DNA from: JANWHZ01 sp964527385
Lineage (GTDB): Bacteria > Patescibacteriota > Saccharimonadia > Saccharimonadales > UBA4665
DNA: 19,642 nt
NCBI GenBank assembly: GCA_964527385.1
Contig: CAZGPZ010000016.1
Span: 1 to 19,642 of the forward strand
Reading direction: 5' to 3'
Below the pieces are notes generated by a model. That model saw nothing but the letters and a program-made list of their open reading frames with translations, did no database searches and was not told the DNA's origin. Of the stretch, positions 1 to 8,166 are shown piece after piece (positions within the stretch are counted from its first letter, which is position 1; each line of letters opens with the position of its first letter). The translations under genes were made by a program, and so were the position numbers.

Positions 1-242
1 GCCACAGCAATATCATTGGCAGTCGTACGTCCAAGGTTGGTTTGCTCGACTACGGTGGAGTATATGATGAACGAGATGGATATTAGCAGGAAGCCAGCCC
101 ATTTGAGCGTGTCTTGCTTCGGCTTTGAGCGCTCGGCGAGCCAGGCGTCGAAGTAGAGCCAAAATGCCGCGAAAAATACCAATGCGGCAAACAGGCTTAA
201 CGCGAAGTGGAGGTTTTGTTCAAAAAACTCTATCGACAGCAT
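1..242 (-). CDS. Partial membrane protein, N-terminal fragment
   Basis: This open frame runs off the left edge of the window, so only about the first 80 residues are visible. The start ATG (minus strand, base 242) is followed by a short polar stretch and two hydrophobic segments at about residues 13-35 and 50-66, separated by a basic/acidic loop, which indicates an integral membrane protein. There is no strong Shine-Dalgarno sequence. It lies 80 bp downstream of the large exported protein at 322-2598 on the same strand and may be co-transcribed with it, perhaps as an envelope partner. I do not recognise the family, and no function can be given from the fragment. Confidence 0.6.
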   Translation of the reverse strand, partial: MLSIEFFEQNLHFALSLFAALVFFAAFWLYFDAWLAERSKPKQDTLKWAGFLLISISFIIYSTVVEQTNLGRTTANDIAV

Positions 243-321
243 AATTATTGGTCTTTCAGGCTACGGCCATTACCACTATCATACCCTAAGCACAAGCATT
301 TTGGTACGTAGCGTGCAAATC

Positions 322-2598
322 TCATAGCAAACCCGTCAAAATCTCTGTTAGCTGTTCAGCACTGAGCGTCCCGGTGGCGACTCTCTCGATAGTCCCGTCG
401 CGGCTGATAAAAATATGCATCGGCGAGCCACCGACGGCAAGCTTGGCAGAGAGCGAGCCGCTTGGGTCGGCGATCCAGGGCATATTTATCCCGGCTACAC
501 TGTCGAATGCCTGCAATTTGGCGGTGCTTTCTTGCATGCCAATAAGTTTGACGTTGATGTCGCGGTTGGCTGCCACGGAATCAAGCGCTGCGAGCTGTTG
601 CGCTGCCGTCGGGGTCCACGTGCTCATGACCGTCACGATGGTAGGCTTGCCGAGCCATGCGACAGGATTCTGCGTGGCACCGTTTGTGTCTGCCAAGCTG
701 AATGCCAGCAGCTGTTTGCCGACGAGTGGCTGGCGGGAGAATGCTTCGGGAAGCGCTGAGGCACCGAGGTTGCTCATCGGCGTCTGGGCGATGAGGTTCG
801 CAAACGGCCAGAGAAGCAGGTGAAGCCCACTGCTAGGCTGCAATTGGAACACGGACGCTAGCGGCATAGCTTGGCTAACGGTAAAACTGCGGCTGTTCAT
901 CGGCAAATAACCGTTCGCGGAGACGTGTACATAATATGTCCCAGTCGGCAATAGGTACGCGAATGATCCATTCTTGTCGCTCGGCTGCGGGTTGGTTTGG
1001 CCGTACGCCTGCCCATCCCAAACGACCCAGTCATTTGCATCGGGGTCAAGGTAATACACTGTAGCAATAGCGTGAGCGACAGGACCCTTTTCGGAAAGCA
1101 CCAGTGCCGGTCTGGTTACGACCACATTCATAAGCGACCGTGTGATCGTATTGCCGGCGCCATCCAAGCCGTGCGCGACGAGCTGGTAGTAGCCCGCTTG
1201 CGAGAAACTTAACAATCCGTGCCATAGGCCATCATCAGTATCGCGCGTAAGCGTGAAACTGGCTGCTGTTGTGTTGCCGTGCTGTACATCAAGCGCCTTG
1301 ATGCTGACTTCGCTGGCGCCGCCGCTCGTGCTCAGGTTGATCGTCAATCCGACACCGCTTAGCGTGGTAATAACGCCGCGGCTATCTGGTGCGATGACGT
1401 GCGAGCCGACGGTGATCACACTGCTTCCGATTGCTGGCGGCAATCGGTCAATGACAACCTGGACTCCTTTAGTGGTACCCGTGTTACCGCTTGGGTCTAT
1501 CGCTCGTGCCATAAATATATAGGTATCATCCTCGAGGTTCAAAGGAGTAAAGCTAAATGCCACGCTCGTTGTTCCCAAGCCAGTCGCATGGTCGGCGCGC
1601 AGCCAGTTTTTGCCGCCATCGGTCGAGTATTCGACGCGTTTAACGGCAATATTATCGCTGGCAACGCCAGACACAGTAGGAGGCTTCGGGGATATCTTCG
1701 CGATCGAGGAAGTGAAATGGATGCTTGGCGCCGTTTTGTCTGAAGACGAACCGTGACCAGTATTGCCGGTTACCGTCGTTCCGCCCCCACCCGATGAACC
1801 ACCACCGCCCCCGCCGCCCCCACCCGACGACCCCGACGCGGTGAAAAACGTGCCATCGCTAGAAGATACACTTTGCCCTAACGAATCCGTGCTCGTGACT
1901 TGGTAGTGGTACTCATGCCCGGGTGTCAGGCCGGTCAGCGTAATATTGTGGGATGTGACTTGCGCACTGTTGGACTTCTCTTGGCCGTAGCTAGATGTAT
2001 ATCCATAATCAACGACGCTGTCGGACGCCTTGTCGGTCGTCCAAATGATATTGGCAGAAGTGGTCAAAGCGCTTGCCGAAAGCGAAGTGATTGATGGCGG
2101 CCCGCTGCTATTTACCGTGATCGATGTGTCACCGCTACAGGTGACACGATCGGTGCCGCCCGAATCAATCGCGGTCTGGACGATCCAGCTAGACGACGGG
2201 AAATAGTTGACATCAGCGTCTACCTGGACGCTCAGAGGGTTACCGGATGCTATTGGCGAGCCGGTAAACGTCGCCTGGGAGCTTGTGTAGGTGACTGTTG
2301 GCAGCCAATCCGACGAGCCGCCGACAATGGTCAAGCTTGACGATGGTGAGATGACTCGTATCCAGGCCACTTGGTCGTCGCTGGTAATCGTGAAGGCAAA
2401 GCCGGTTTCAGTGCCGTCGTCCGCCGTATGCGGCGACAAGTTGGTTACCGTGCAGGTTTGGCCAGCGGCATGCACGACTCCACCGGTGCCGAGCGCCGCC
2501 GGCAACACCCCTACAAGTAGCAAGAATACGGCAGTGCACAACACCGCCGTACGCATGGCTCGTCTGGACCGGCTAATCACCACGTGAAGCATTAGCAT
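322..2598 (-). CDS. Large exported multidomain protein (Fn3, Ig-like, carboxypeptidase-regulatory-like, degenerate thioredoxin-like)
   Basis: This 758-residue surface or secreted protein has a basic N-terminus, a hydrophobic core and a likely signal-peptidase site near residue 44 (VHA/AG). Domains in order: a beta-rich region (about 47-163), a fibronectin type III domain (about 167-254), a long Gly/Ser linker (255-285) with an uninterrupted run of about 10 glycines, two Ig-like/Y_Y_Y-type repeats (about 290-385 and 386-496), and a carboxypeptidase-regulatory-like beta domain (about 500-590). A hydrophobic stretch (591-606) precedes a thioredoxin/TlpA-like fold (about 625-758). The thioredoxin part keeps the GxP strand (GGSPMHIFI) but has WTPTA where WCxxC is expected, so it cannot do dithiol chemistry. 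The start is supported by GGAG 8 nt upstream of the first ATG. The gene is divergent from the histidine kinase. An adhesive or substrate-binding role is inferred only from the domains. Confidence 0.8.
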   Translation of the reverse strand: MLMLHVVISRSRRAMRTAVLCTAVFLLLVGVLPAALGTGGVVHAAGQTCTVTNLSPHTADDGTETGFAFTITSDDQVAWIRVISPSSSLTIVGGSSDWLPTVTYTSSQATFTGSPIASGNPLSVQVDADVNYFPSSSWIVQTAIDSGGTDRVTCSGDTSITVNSSGPPSITSLSASALTTSANIIWTTDKASDSVVDYGYTSSYGQEKSNSAQVTSHNITLTGLTPGHEYHYQVTSTDSLGQSVSSSDGTFFTASGSSGGGGGGGGGSSGGGGTTVTGNTGHGSSSDKTAPSIHFTSSIAKISPKPPTVSGVASDNIAVKRVEYSTDGGKNWLRADHATGLGTTSVAFSFTPLNLEDDTYIFMARAIDPSGNTGTTKGVQVVIDRLPPAIGSSVITVGSHVIAPDSRGVITTLSGVGLTINLSTSGGASEVSIKALDVQHGNTTAASFTLTRDTDDGLWHGLLSFSQAGYYQLVAHGLDGAGNTITRSLMNVVVTRPALVLSEKGPVAHAIATVYYLDPDANDWVVWDGQAYGQTNPQPSDKNGSFAYLLPTGTYYVHVSANGYLPMNSRSFTVSQAMPLASVFQLQPSSGLHLLLWPFANLIAQTPMSNLGASALPEAFSRQPLVGKQLLAFSLADTNGATQNPVAWLGKPTIVTVMSTWTPTAAQQLAALDSVAANRDINVKLIGMQESTAKLQAFDSVAGINMPWIADPSGSLSAKLAVGGSPMHIFISRDGTIERVATGTLSAEQLTEILTGLL

Positions 2599-2630
2599 TA
2601 ATTAAACTCCAAACATCATGCGCCGACAAG

Positions 2631-2676
2631 ATGTACTTATATGTACCTAGCCAACCATTCGCAGATGCTATATACT
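2631..2676 (+). promoter_or_regulatory. Putative activator-type promoter upstream of the kinase gene
   Basis: Two copies of ATGTAC start exactly 10 bp apart (2631-2636 and 2641-2646). They lie just upstream of an extended -10 (TGC then TATATA, 2666-2674; TATACT at 2671-2676 is an alternative). No good -35 is present where one is expected, around 2646-2653. Direct repeats one helical turn apart over a weak -35 are typical of response-regulator-activated promoters, but the regulator is unknown and the repeat is short. Confidence 0.35.
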
Positions 2677-2715
2677 GCAAGATAAGAGTAACCATAAGAA
2701 ATATAAGGGATATAC

Positions 2716-4986
2716 ATGAAGCCCAAACGATTTGCACCCAGAACTCGTGTTGTTGTTATTCTCATCGCTTTTGCTGCAATCGGCTACACAACTTACTTAA
2801 CATTTCTTGCCCCTGAATGGCACTTGACCGCGCTGCGTTTTAATCCTTTCGCCGTTATATCGGCGATAACAGTGGCCCTTAATATCTCGTTGCTCATTTA
2901 CTTCCTGCTGAATGTTGCGCGCACCGAGGAACGGATGTGGCTTTCGGTGTATCTTATGGGTTTGTCGGTTTTCTCCATTTGCGAGATGATGCAGCGGCTG
3001 AGCGCAACGCCAGAGGGCGCTCTCTTCTGGGGCGGGATGAGCGGCGTCTCACTTATCGCCGCGCCGGCAATTTACTTGTTCAGCCTTACCTATACCAACC
3101 AGTCAGAACGGCGCTATAACGGCGTCGTTATTGCGTTATTATTCTCAGGAGTTATATTCTTCTTTTATGAATGTTTCACGAATATCGTGTTCATTAACAG
3201 CACGAAATACGCTATGGTTGCGCCATGGGGATTCGACTACCGTACCGCTATTGGCCCGGCATCCAGCGCGTTGCTCTTATGGTATGATGTCTTGCTTTTA
3301 TGCGCGCTGTTGCGCCTGATAAGCTTCAGAAGGCATACCCACAACTCGCTTTTGCGCAAGCAGAGCCTACTGTTTATTTTCGCTGTCAGTTTGCCCCTGA
3401 TCGGCGGTACGACTACCGATTTGATCATGCCGATAGTTGGCTTCACGGGCATACCGTCGTTGGGCGTTACGTTCGGGACGCCAGCGGCATTTTTGATTAT
3501 CTACGGCTTGCGCCGCTATCAGCTGTTGACGGTCAACCCGACACTATTCTCCAATACAATTTTGTCAATTATGAAAGAATCGGTGGTCGTCACTGACGAG
3601 CACTTTGACATCATCTTTACTAACGCCCAGGCTGATGCGTTGCTTGGATTCACGGAAGACCAGAGCAAAAAGTCACTGCTTCACCTTGTCGCCCGGGATT
3701 CGCTGCCCACGTTTGAACAGGCTTTCGCTGGCGAGCCGGACAACGAAGCCCTAACCATCGATCGTGTCGATATCGCGCCTGCCCATGATTCCCATATACC
3801 AGTGAGGATTACCAGCACCCGTTTACGTGTCGGCGAATACAAGACCCGCGTAATGATATTGGCTGACATTACCCAGGAGCTTCATACCCGCGGTATCATC
3901 GAGCACGAAGTCAAAGTCCGCACCGAGGAGCTCAACGAAGCCCGTGCCTACCTGGTCTCGTCCATCAACTCCCTGGTCCAGGGCTTCGCCTTGGTTGACG
4001 GGCATGCCAATGTAGTGCTCGTCAACGGCGTGGTCACCAAGCTGCTGGGCGCTAGCAAAGATAATCTAGCCGGCAAACCGTTCGCCGACGCAACGAAGGT
4101 CTTGCAGTGGAATGCCGATCTCGGTGCCACGGTCACGAAAGTCATCGAGGAAAAGCATCACAAGCATTTCGAGGCCGCCGCTACTGATGGATCCTTTTAT
4201 CAGGTGTATGCCACGCCGGTCTTGGCGGGCGAACGGGCGATCGGCGCGGTGGTTCTCGTCCAAGACGTCACCGAGCAAAAGATCCTCGACCGCTCCAAGG
4301 ACGAGTTCTTCTCTATCGCCAGCCATGAGCTCCGCACCCCCCTGACCGCCATCCGCGGCAACATGAGCATGGTCAAGGACTACTTCCCGGATGTCATGAA
4401 AGACGAGTCCCTGGCAGCCATGGTCGACGACACCCACGCCGCCAGCATCCGCCTCATCGAGATCGTTTCCGACTTCTTGGACTCTTCCAAGCTCGAACAA
4501 GGCAAGATGGTCTTCAACCTCGCCCCCGTGGAGGTAAAGCCGACCGTCGAAGCCGTTGCCCGTGACCTCGCCCCCATCCTGAAGGCCCACGAAAACACCG
4601 TCAAGTTCGACGCCAGCCTCGACAAGCTCCCCAAGGTGAACGTCGACGAGGGCCGCTACCGCCAGATCGTCTACAACCTGTTGAGCAACGCTACCAAGTA
4701 CAGCCAGGCCAGCACCATCACCGTCACGGCGGACCACGACGCCCATAGCGTCACCCTCCACGTCACGGACACCGGCAAAGGCATCTCCCCCGAGAACCAG
4801 AAGCTCCTCTTCCACAAGTTCCAGCAAGCTAGCGACCCCCTCACGAGGGATGACACCAAAGGCACCGGCCTGGGCCTCTACATATCCAAGCTATTGGCCA
4901 CCCACATGAAAGGCGACGTCTTCCTGGAGCATACCGAAGAAGGCAAGGGGTCTATGTTTGGGGTTAGGGTGGGGAGAGCTGCTTAA
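2716..4986 (+). CDS. Seven-helix sensor histidine kinase with two PAS domains
   Basis: This 756-residue membrane kinase autophosphorylates a histidine in response to an unknown signal. The N-terminal 265 residues contain about seven hydrophobic segments (roughly 13-31, 43-66, 76-92, 108-126, 136-152, 183-203, 217-264), resembling the 7TM sensor region found ahead of many kinases. A PAS domain (about 278-388), a short charged helix (390-412) and a second PAS domain (about 413-523) follow. The dimerisation domain carries SHELRTP with the phospho-acceptor His537. The ATPase domain shows the N box (NLLSNATKYS, 654-663), the G1 box (DTGKG, 685-689), an F box (FHKFQQ, 699-704) and the G2 box (GTGLGL, 716-721). 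All key residues are intact. An AGGG Shine-Dalgarno precedes the ATG. No response regulator lies in the window, so it is an orphan here. The second half has a strikingly C-ending codon bias that the first half lacks. Confidence 0.9.
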   Translation: MKPKRFAPRTRVVVILIAFAAIGYTTYLTFLAPEWHLTALRFNPFAVISAITVALNISLLIYFLLNVARTEERMWLSVYLMGLSVFSICEMMQRLSATPEGALFWGGMSGVSLIAAPAIYLFSLTYTNQSERRYNGVVIALLFSGVIFFFYECFTNIVFINSTKYAMVAPWGFDYRTAIGPASSALLLWYDVLLLCALLRLISFRRHTHNSLLRKQSLLFIFAVSLPLIGGTTTDLIMPIVGFTGIPSLGVTFGTPAAFLIIYGLRRYQLLTVNPTLFSNTILSIMKESVVVTDEHFDIIFTNAQADALLGFTEDQSKKSLLHLVARDSLPTFEQAFAGEPDNEALTIDRVDIAPAHDSHIPVRITSTRLRVGEYKTRVMILADITQELHTRGIIEHEVKVRTEELNEARAYLVSSINSLVQGFALVDGHANVVLVNGVVTKLLGASKDNLAGKPFADATKVLQWNADLGATVTKVIEEKHHKHFEAAATDGSFYQVYATPVLAGERAIGAVVLVQDVTEQKILDRSKDEFFSIASHELRTPLTAIRGNMSMVKDYFPDVMKDESLAAMVDDTHAASIRLIEIVSDFLDSSKLEQGKMVFNLAPVEVKPTVEAVARDLAPILKAHENTVKFDASLDKLPKVNVDEGRYRQIVYNLLSNATKYSQASTITVTADHDAHSVTLHVTDTGKGISPENQKLLFHKFQQASDPLTRDDTKGTGLGLYISKLLATHMKGDVFLEHTEEGKGSMFGVRVGRAA

Positions 4987-5100
4987 ACGTTACGCTTTTC
5001 CCTTGTGAATACACGACAGTATCAATTAGTTTGTGCTAACAGTACTAGCGCAGGCTGTTAATAACCAGCGCGAAGCAATACTACAAAGGCTAATTCTAGC

Positions 5101-5565
5101 CTAATGGGTGTCCTGGCTTACGGTTCCCATCAAGGTGGCTTTCGCGATAGCGTGGTCGTCTATAGCTTGACGGACATCTTCCTCTGGTGCGCCGTCGACC
5201 AAATCCAACATAGTGTCAAGGGCATATAGTTCGAAGATATACCGGTGTTTGCCGCGCGGCGGGCATGGTGGATAATATCCAATTTTACCGCCGTCATTTT
5301 CGCCTTGGACCGCATCGTCGGGCAGCCAGTTTTCGGCAATTGCCTTAGTGTCCGGGTTCAGATTCCATGCTGTCCAGTGCAAAAAGTCGCCATGCGGCGC
5401 ATCGGGGTCGTGCATGATGATCACCAGGCTTGCGGTTCCATTCGGCGTGTCGTGAACCTCAAACGGCGGGCTAATGCCGCGCCCTTTGCAGGTGTACGCC
5501 TCCGGGATGTTGTCGCCGTTGGCAAACGCCGGGCTGGTGAGTTGGAACAATATTTCGTCGTCCAT
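5101..5565 (-). CDS. YbhB/YbcL family PEBP-like protein
   Basis: This 154-residue protein belongs to the phosphatidylethanolamine-binding (Raf kinase inhibitor-like) fold. Family signatures are the anion-pocket motif DPDAP (53-57), the following HW pair (63-64) and the PPRGKHRY motif (102-109) that forms the ligand pocket. Its length is normal for bacterial YbhB/YbcL proteins, which are soluble, with no signal peptide here. The start at 5565 is chosen over longer in-frame options because GAGGAG lies just upstream and homologous proteins begin close to this residue. It sits 35 bp downstream of rarA on the same strand and is probably the last gene of that operon. The family's ligand and physiological role in bacteria are poorly defined, so no specific function is assigned. 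Confidence 0.88.
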   Translation of the reverse strand: MDDEILFQLTSPAFANGDNIPEAYTCKGRGISPPFEVHDTPNGTASLVIIMHDPDAPHGDFLHWTAWNLNPDTKAIAENWLPDDAVQGENDGGKIGYYPPCPPRGKHRYIFELYALDTMLDLVDGAPEEDVRQAIDDHAIAKATLMGTVSQDTH

Positions 5566-5600
5566 GAATGCTCCTCTGCAGATATTAAGCACACATATTG

Positions 5601-6794
5601 CTAATGCTTGTCTGTGAAAAAATCCACGCCGCCTAGTTCCGGCGGCAGGAAGCCACTGCCATGAACGAAGCCTGCTTCCCACTTATAGCCTTCGTTGTAG
5701 CCTAGTTCTTTCATGAGCTTCGTCGGTGCGTTCCGCAAATGCAATGGGACGGGTGCGTCGGGATATTCACGCGCTGTCGCCAGTGCCTGGGACATGGCGT
5801 TGGCCACCACGCGCGATTTCGTGGTCTTGGCGAGTACAGAAGCACAGTGGAACAAATTGTATTGGCATTCAGGCAAGCCGATACGTTCGACTGCCAGGAA
5901 GGTCGATACGGCGAGGTTTAGCGCTGCCGGCGCGGCCAACCCGATATCCTCGCTCGCAAAAATGATCATTCGCCGGGCGATGAACTTCGGGTCTTCGCCG
6001 GCCTGCAGCATACGTGCCATGTAGTACAGCGCTGCTGTCGCATCACTGCCCCGCAGGCTCTTTATGAACGCGCTAATGACGTTGTAGTGCATTTCGCCGG
6101 CTTTGTCGTAGCCGGGCACGCGCTTCTGGGCGGCGGTCTTGACTATCTCCGGCGTTATTTGCTTCCCGCCGGCGAGCTGCATGGACAATTCCAAATTGCC
6201 GAGCGCGATCCTGGCATCGCCGCCGGACAGTTCCGCCAATAGGTCGACGCTCTTCGTAGGCAGCAGCTTGGCGGTAAGTTTTAGCGCCTTCGCGGCACGC
6301 TTGATGACGGTGATAATGGTAGCTTTGTTCAATGGTTCCAGCACTAGCACACGCGACCGGCTGAGCAGTGGGGTAATGATCTCGAAGCTCGGGTTTTCCG
6401 TCGTGGCACCGATCAGCACGATCGTGCCATCTTCGACATAGGGCAGGAACGCGTCTTGCTGGGCTTTGTTAAAGCGATGGATTTCATCGACGAAGAGGAT
6501 GGTTGTCATGCCGAGCCGGCGGTTTTGCCCGGCGCGTTCTATGACCTTCACGACATCGGCCTTGCCTGCAGTGACCGCGCTCAGTTCCACGAATTCGGCG
6601 CCCGTTTCACGTGCGATGATGCGTGCTAAAGTCGTCTTGCCGCTGCCGGGCGGACCCCACAAAACCAGGCTGGTAGGTTGCTTCTTCGCGATGATTTCAT
6701 GGATAATTTTGCCAGCCGCGACCAAGTGCTCCTGCCCGAGCACGTCGCTCAACTTCTCCGGGCGCATCCGCTCCGCTAGTGGCCTCGTGTCCAT
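5601..6794 (-). CDS. rarA: Replication-associated recombination protein A (RarA/MgsA AAA+ ATPase)
   Basis: This 397-residue cytoplasmic AAA+ ATPase is related to clamp loaders. The family acts at stalled replication forks and in recombination. Visible motifs are Walker A GPPGSGKT (47-54), Walker B ILFVDEIHRF (99-108) with the characteristic HRF extension, sensor 1 GATTENP (129-135) and an arginine-finger segment LLSRSR (143-148). The C-terminal half contains the family's conserved oligomerisation domain (HYNVISAFIKS, then SEDIGLA). Length and motif order match full-length RarA, with nothing missing. The ATG at 6794 lacks an obvious Shine-Dalgarno. A TATACT hexamer lies 7 nt upstream of it, so an internal leaderless transcript is conceivable in addition to read-through from the upstream CNNM gene, which ends 23 bp before it. 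Confidence 0.96.
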   Translation of the reverse strand: MDTRPLAERMRPEKLSDVLGQEHLVAAGKIIHEIIAKKQPTSLVLWGPPGSGKTTLARIIARETGAEFVELSAVTAGKADVVKVIERAGQNRRLGMTTILFVDEIHRFNKAQQDAFLPYVEDGTIVLIGATTENPSFEIITPLLSRSRVLVLEPLNKATIITVIKRAAKALKLTAKLLPTKSVDLLAELSGGDARIALGNLELSMQLAGGKQITPEIVKTAAQKRVPGYDKAGEMHYNVISAFIKSLRGSDATAALYYMARMLQAGEDPKFIARRMIIFASEDIGLAAPAALNLAVSTFLAVERIGLPECQYNLFHCASVLAKTTKSRVVANAMSQALATAREYPDAPVPLHLRNAPTKLMKELGYNEGYKWEAGFVHGSGFLPPELGGVDFFTDKH

Positions 6795-6817
6795 GCTAGT
6801 TAGTATAGCTGAACCTG

Positions 6818-7810
6818 CTATCGCGCGCGGTAACGCAGTTGGCGGGCCTGGTCGGCTTCGTCTTCGATCTCGTGTCCGATGATTTCCTCAAGCAAATCCT
6901 CTATAGTCACGATGCCGACGATTTTGTCATCTTTTTCCACAGGCATCAGGTGTGACCGCGCGCTGATAAAGCGGCGGAACAACGTATCAAGCGCCGTCCG
7001 GCTGCCGACCATGCGGGTTGGGTGCAGCGGCAATTCACTGATAGGATAGCTATGCTCGTCGAAATTCACATCAACCAAGTCTTTCATCATCAGCACGCCG
7101 TACACTTTGCTGCGGTCCTTGTCGATAACCGGGATACGGCTCCGGCCGTGCGCCTTGATGTCTTCAAGCAGCAATCCGTCAATGACCGCGTCAGGCGGCA
7201 GCCAATACACTTTACGGATGGGGGTCATGATGTCAATTACACGCTTTTCACTCAAGCTGAGCGCCCCAAGCATGATTTCCAGTTCGCTCTCGTCCAGTTC
7301 GCTCTCGTCGCTGCTGGCGTGTTCGCCGAAAACCAACCCAAGCTCGTGGCGCGATTGCAAATGCAGCATCTCGGGTCCGAGCAAGGTATCCAGCAGCAGC
7401 GCGAGCGGCTTGGAGATAGGATAGGTGCAGAAGATCATCAGGCGCAAGAGCGGCGAAAACCACGCGCAAAAACTGAGTGCGTGCTTCACGAACAGCGCCT
7501 GAGGGATGACCTCGCCGAATATAACGATCAGCAGTGTGCTGGCGCCGCCCGCCAGGAAACCGTTGAAGAAGTTGCCAAGCACAAGCGATGTCGCCGAAAT
7601 GACTGCGACATTCGTCAACAATATTGCCGCCAGGCTGAGGTGGCTGTTCATCCGGAATGGCAGGACCATTGCCGCCTGCACATTGCCCAGTTTGGTCTTC
7701 CGCCGCAAATCGCCGACTTTCAGCGACATCAACCCGATGTTCAAGCCCGAGCAAATCGCCGACAGCGCGATCAACACCACGATAACAATGGCGACTTCCA
7801 GCGAATGCAT
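6818..7810 (-). CDS. CNNM/hemolysin-family membrane protein with CBS pair
   Basis: This 330-residue protein has a DUF21 (CNNM) transmembrane domain at about residues 1-165, with four hydrophobic segments and the family signatures GLNIGLMSL (22-30) and GEVIPQ (99-104). A pair of CBS domains follows (about 195-250 and 262-315; the second ends in TIEDLLEEIIG). CNNM/CorC-type proteins are implicated in magnesium and other divalent cation export, with the CBS pair sensing nucleotides. The protein ends soon after the CBS pair, so the C-terminal CorC_HlyC domain of longer homologues is absent. It is the first gene of a likely operon with rarA and the PEBP gene, driven by the promoter at 7841-7869. 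Ion specificity cannot be read from the sequence. Confidence 0.9.
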   Translation of the reverse strand: MHSLEVAIVIVVLIALSAICSGLNIGLMSLKVGDLRRKTKLGNVQAAMVLPFRMNSHLSLAAILLTNVAVISATSLVLGNFFNGFLAGGASTLLIVIFGEVIPQALFVKHALSFCAWFSPLLRLMIFCTYPISKPLALLLDTLLGPEMLHLQSRHELGLVFGEHASSDESELDESELEIMLGALSLSEKRVIDIMTPIRKVYWLPPDAVIDGLLLEDIKAHGRSRIPVIDKDRSKVYGVLMMKDLVDVNFDEHSYPISELPLHPTRMVGSRTALDTLFRRFISARSHLMPVEKDDKIVGIVTIEDLLEEIIGHEIEDEADQARQLRYRAR

Positions 7811-7840
7811 CTCAGTAACCCAGCCTACGCATTTCTATTT

Positions 7841-7869
7841 ATTGTACCGGCAGATCATGTCTATGCAAA
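7841..7869 (-). promoter_or_regulatory. Promoter of the CNNM-rarA-PEBP operon
   Basis: On the minus strand, TTTGCA (7869-7864) is followed after 17 bp by TACAAT (7846-7841). The predicted start of transcription lies about 24 nt before the ATG at 7810. Spacing is ideal and the hexamers are close to sigma-70 consensus. Confidence 0.55.
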
Positions 7870-7874
7870 GCATG

Positions 7875-7903
7875 TTGCGATGGACTGCTAGCCCGCCTAA
7901 AAT
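7875..7903 (+). promoter_or_regulatory. Promoter of the DUF3467 gene
   Basis: TTGCGA (7875-7880) and TAAAAT (7898-7903) are separated by 17 bp, followed by AGGAGG at 7917-7922 and the ATG at 7927. This promoter is back to back with the minus-strand promoter at 7841-7869, and their -35 boxes are only 5 bp apart. Confidence 0.55.
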
Positions 7904-7926
7904 GGAATGCGTAACCAGGAGGCACT

Positions 7927-8166
7927 ATGGCACAAGCACAGCAACCATCAGGCTTGAATTTCAATATCGACCCGAACAAAACAAAAGTCTTGTACGTCGA
8001 TTCGTACGTCATATCCAACAACGAGCATGTCGTCGTTTTCAACTTCGCCCAGGCCACGCCGAACCCCGAGCAGCACACCATCGTTTCGCGTGTCGCCATG
8101 ACCAAAGCCCAGGCCAAAGAGTTCCTGAAGAACCTCAACGACCACATCGAAAAATTCGAAGTCTGA
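7927..8166 (+). CDS. DUF3467 domain-containing protein
   Basis: This 79-residue soluble protein consists of one DUF3467-like domain. Visible elements are the N-terminal YVDSYVISNNEHVVVFNF strand pair, a central RVAMTKAQAKEFL turn-helix and an amphipathic C-terminal helix ending in HIEKFEV. The family is a small beta-sandwich-like domain of unknown function found across bacteria and is short by nature, so this is a complete member. A perfect AGGAGG lies 4 nt upstream of the ATG and a good promoter precedes it, so the gene is probably well expressed. Its TGA stop directly abuts the stop codon of the convergent sigma-factor gene with no spacer between them. Confidence 0.85.
   Translation: MAQAQQPSGLNFNIDPNKTKVLYVDSYVISNNEHVVVFNFAQATPNPEQHTIVSRVAMTKAQAKEFLKNLNDHIEKFEV

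Noticed and set aside
1800..1830. C-rich tract as a simple-sequence repeat or phase-variation tract
   Set aside because: It encodes the poly-glycine linker with mixed codons and lacks a long mononucleotide run that would slip easily.
4066..4827. Long minus-strand open frame of 253 codons inside the kinase gene
   Set aside because: It lies wholly antisense to the intact kinase core, encodes a low-complexity Val/Gly/Asp/Leu-rich product with no motifs, and is explained by the C-ending codon bias of the sense gene.
4987..5100. Terminator between the kinase and PEBP genes
   Set aside because: Short complementary stretches exist (for example around 5020-5035), but no GC-rich stem followed by a T-run is present in either direction.
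7022..7891. Plus-strand open frame of 289 codons over the CNNM gene
   Set aside because: The CNNM gene on the minus strand has clear DUF21 and CBS motifs. The plus-strand product is Gln/Arg/His-rich without any recognisable domain.
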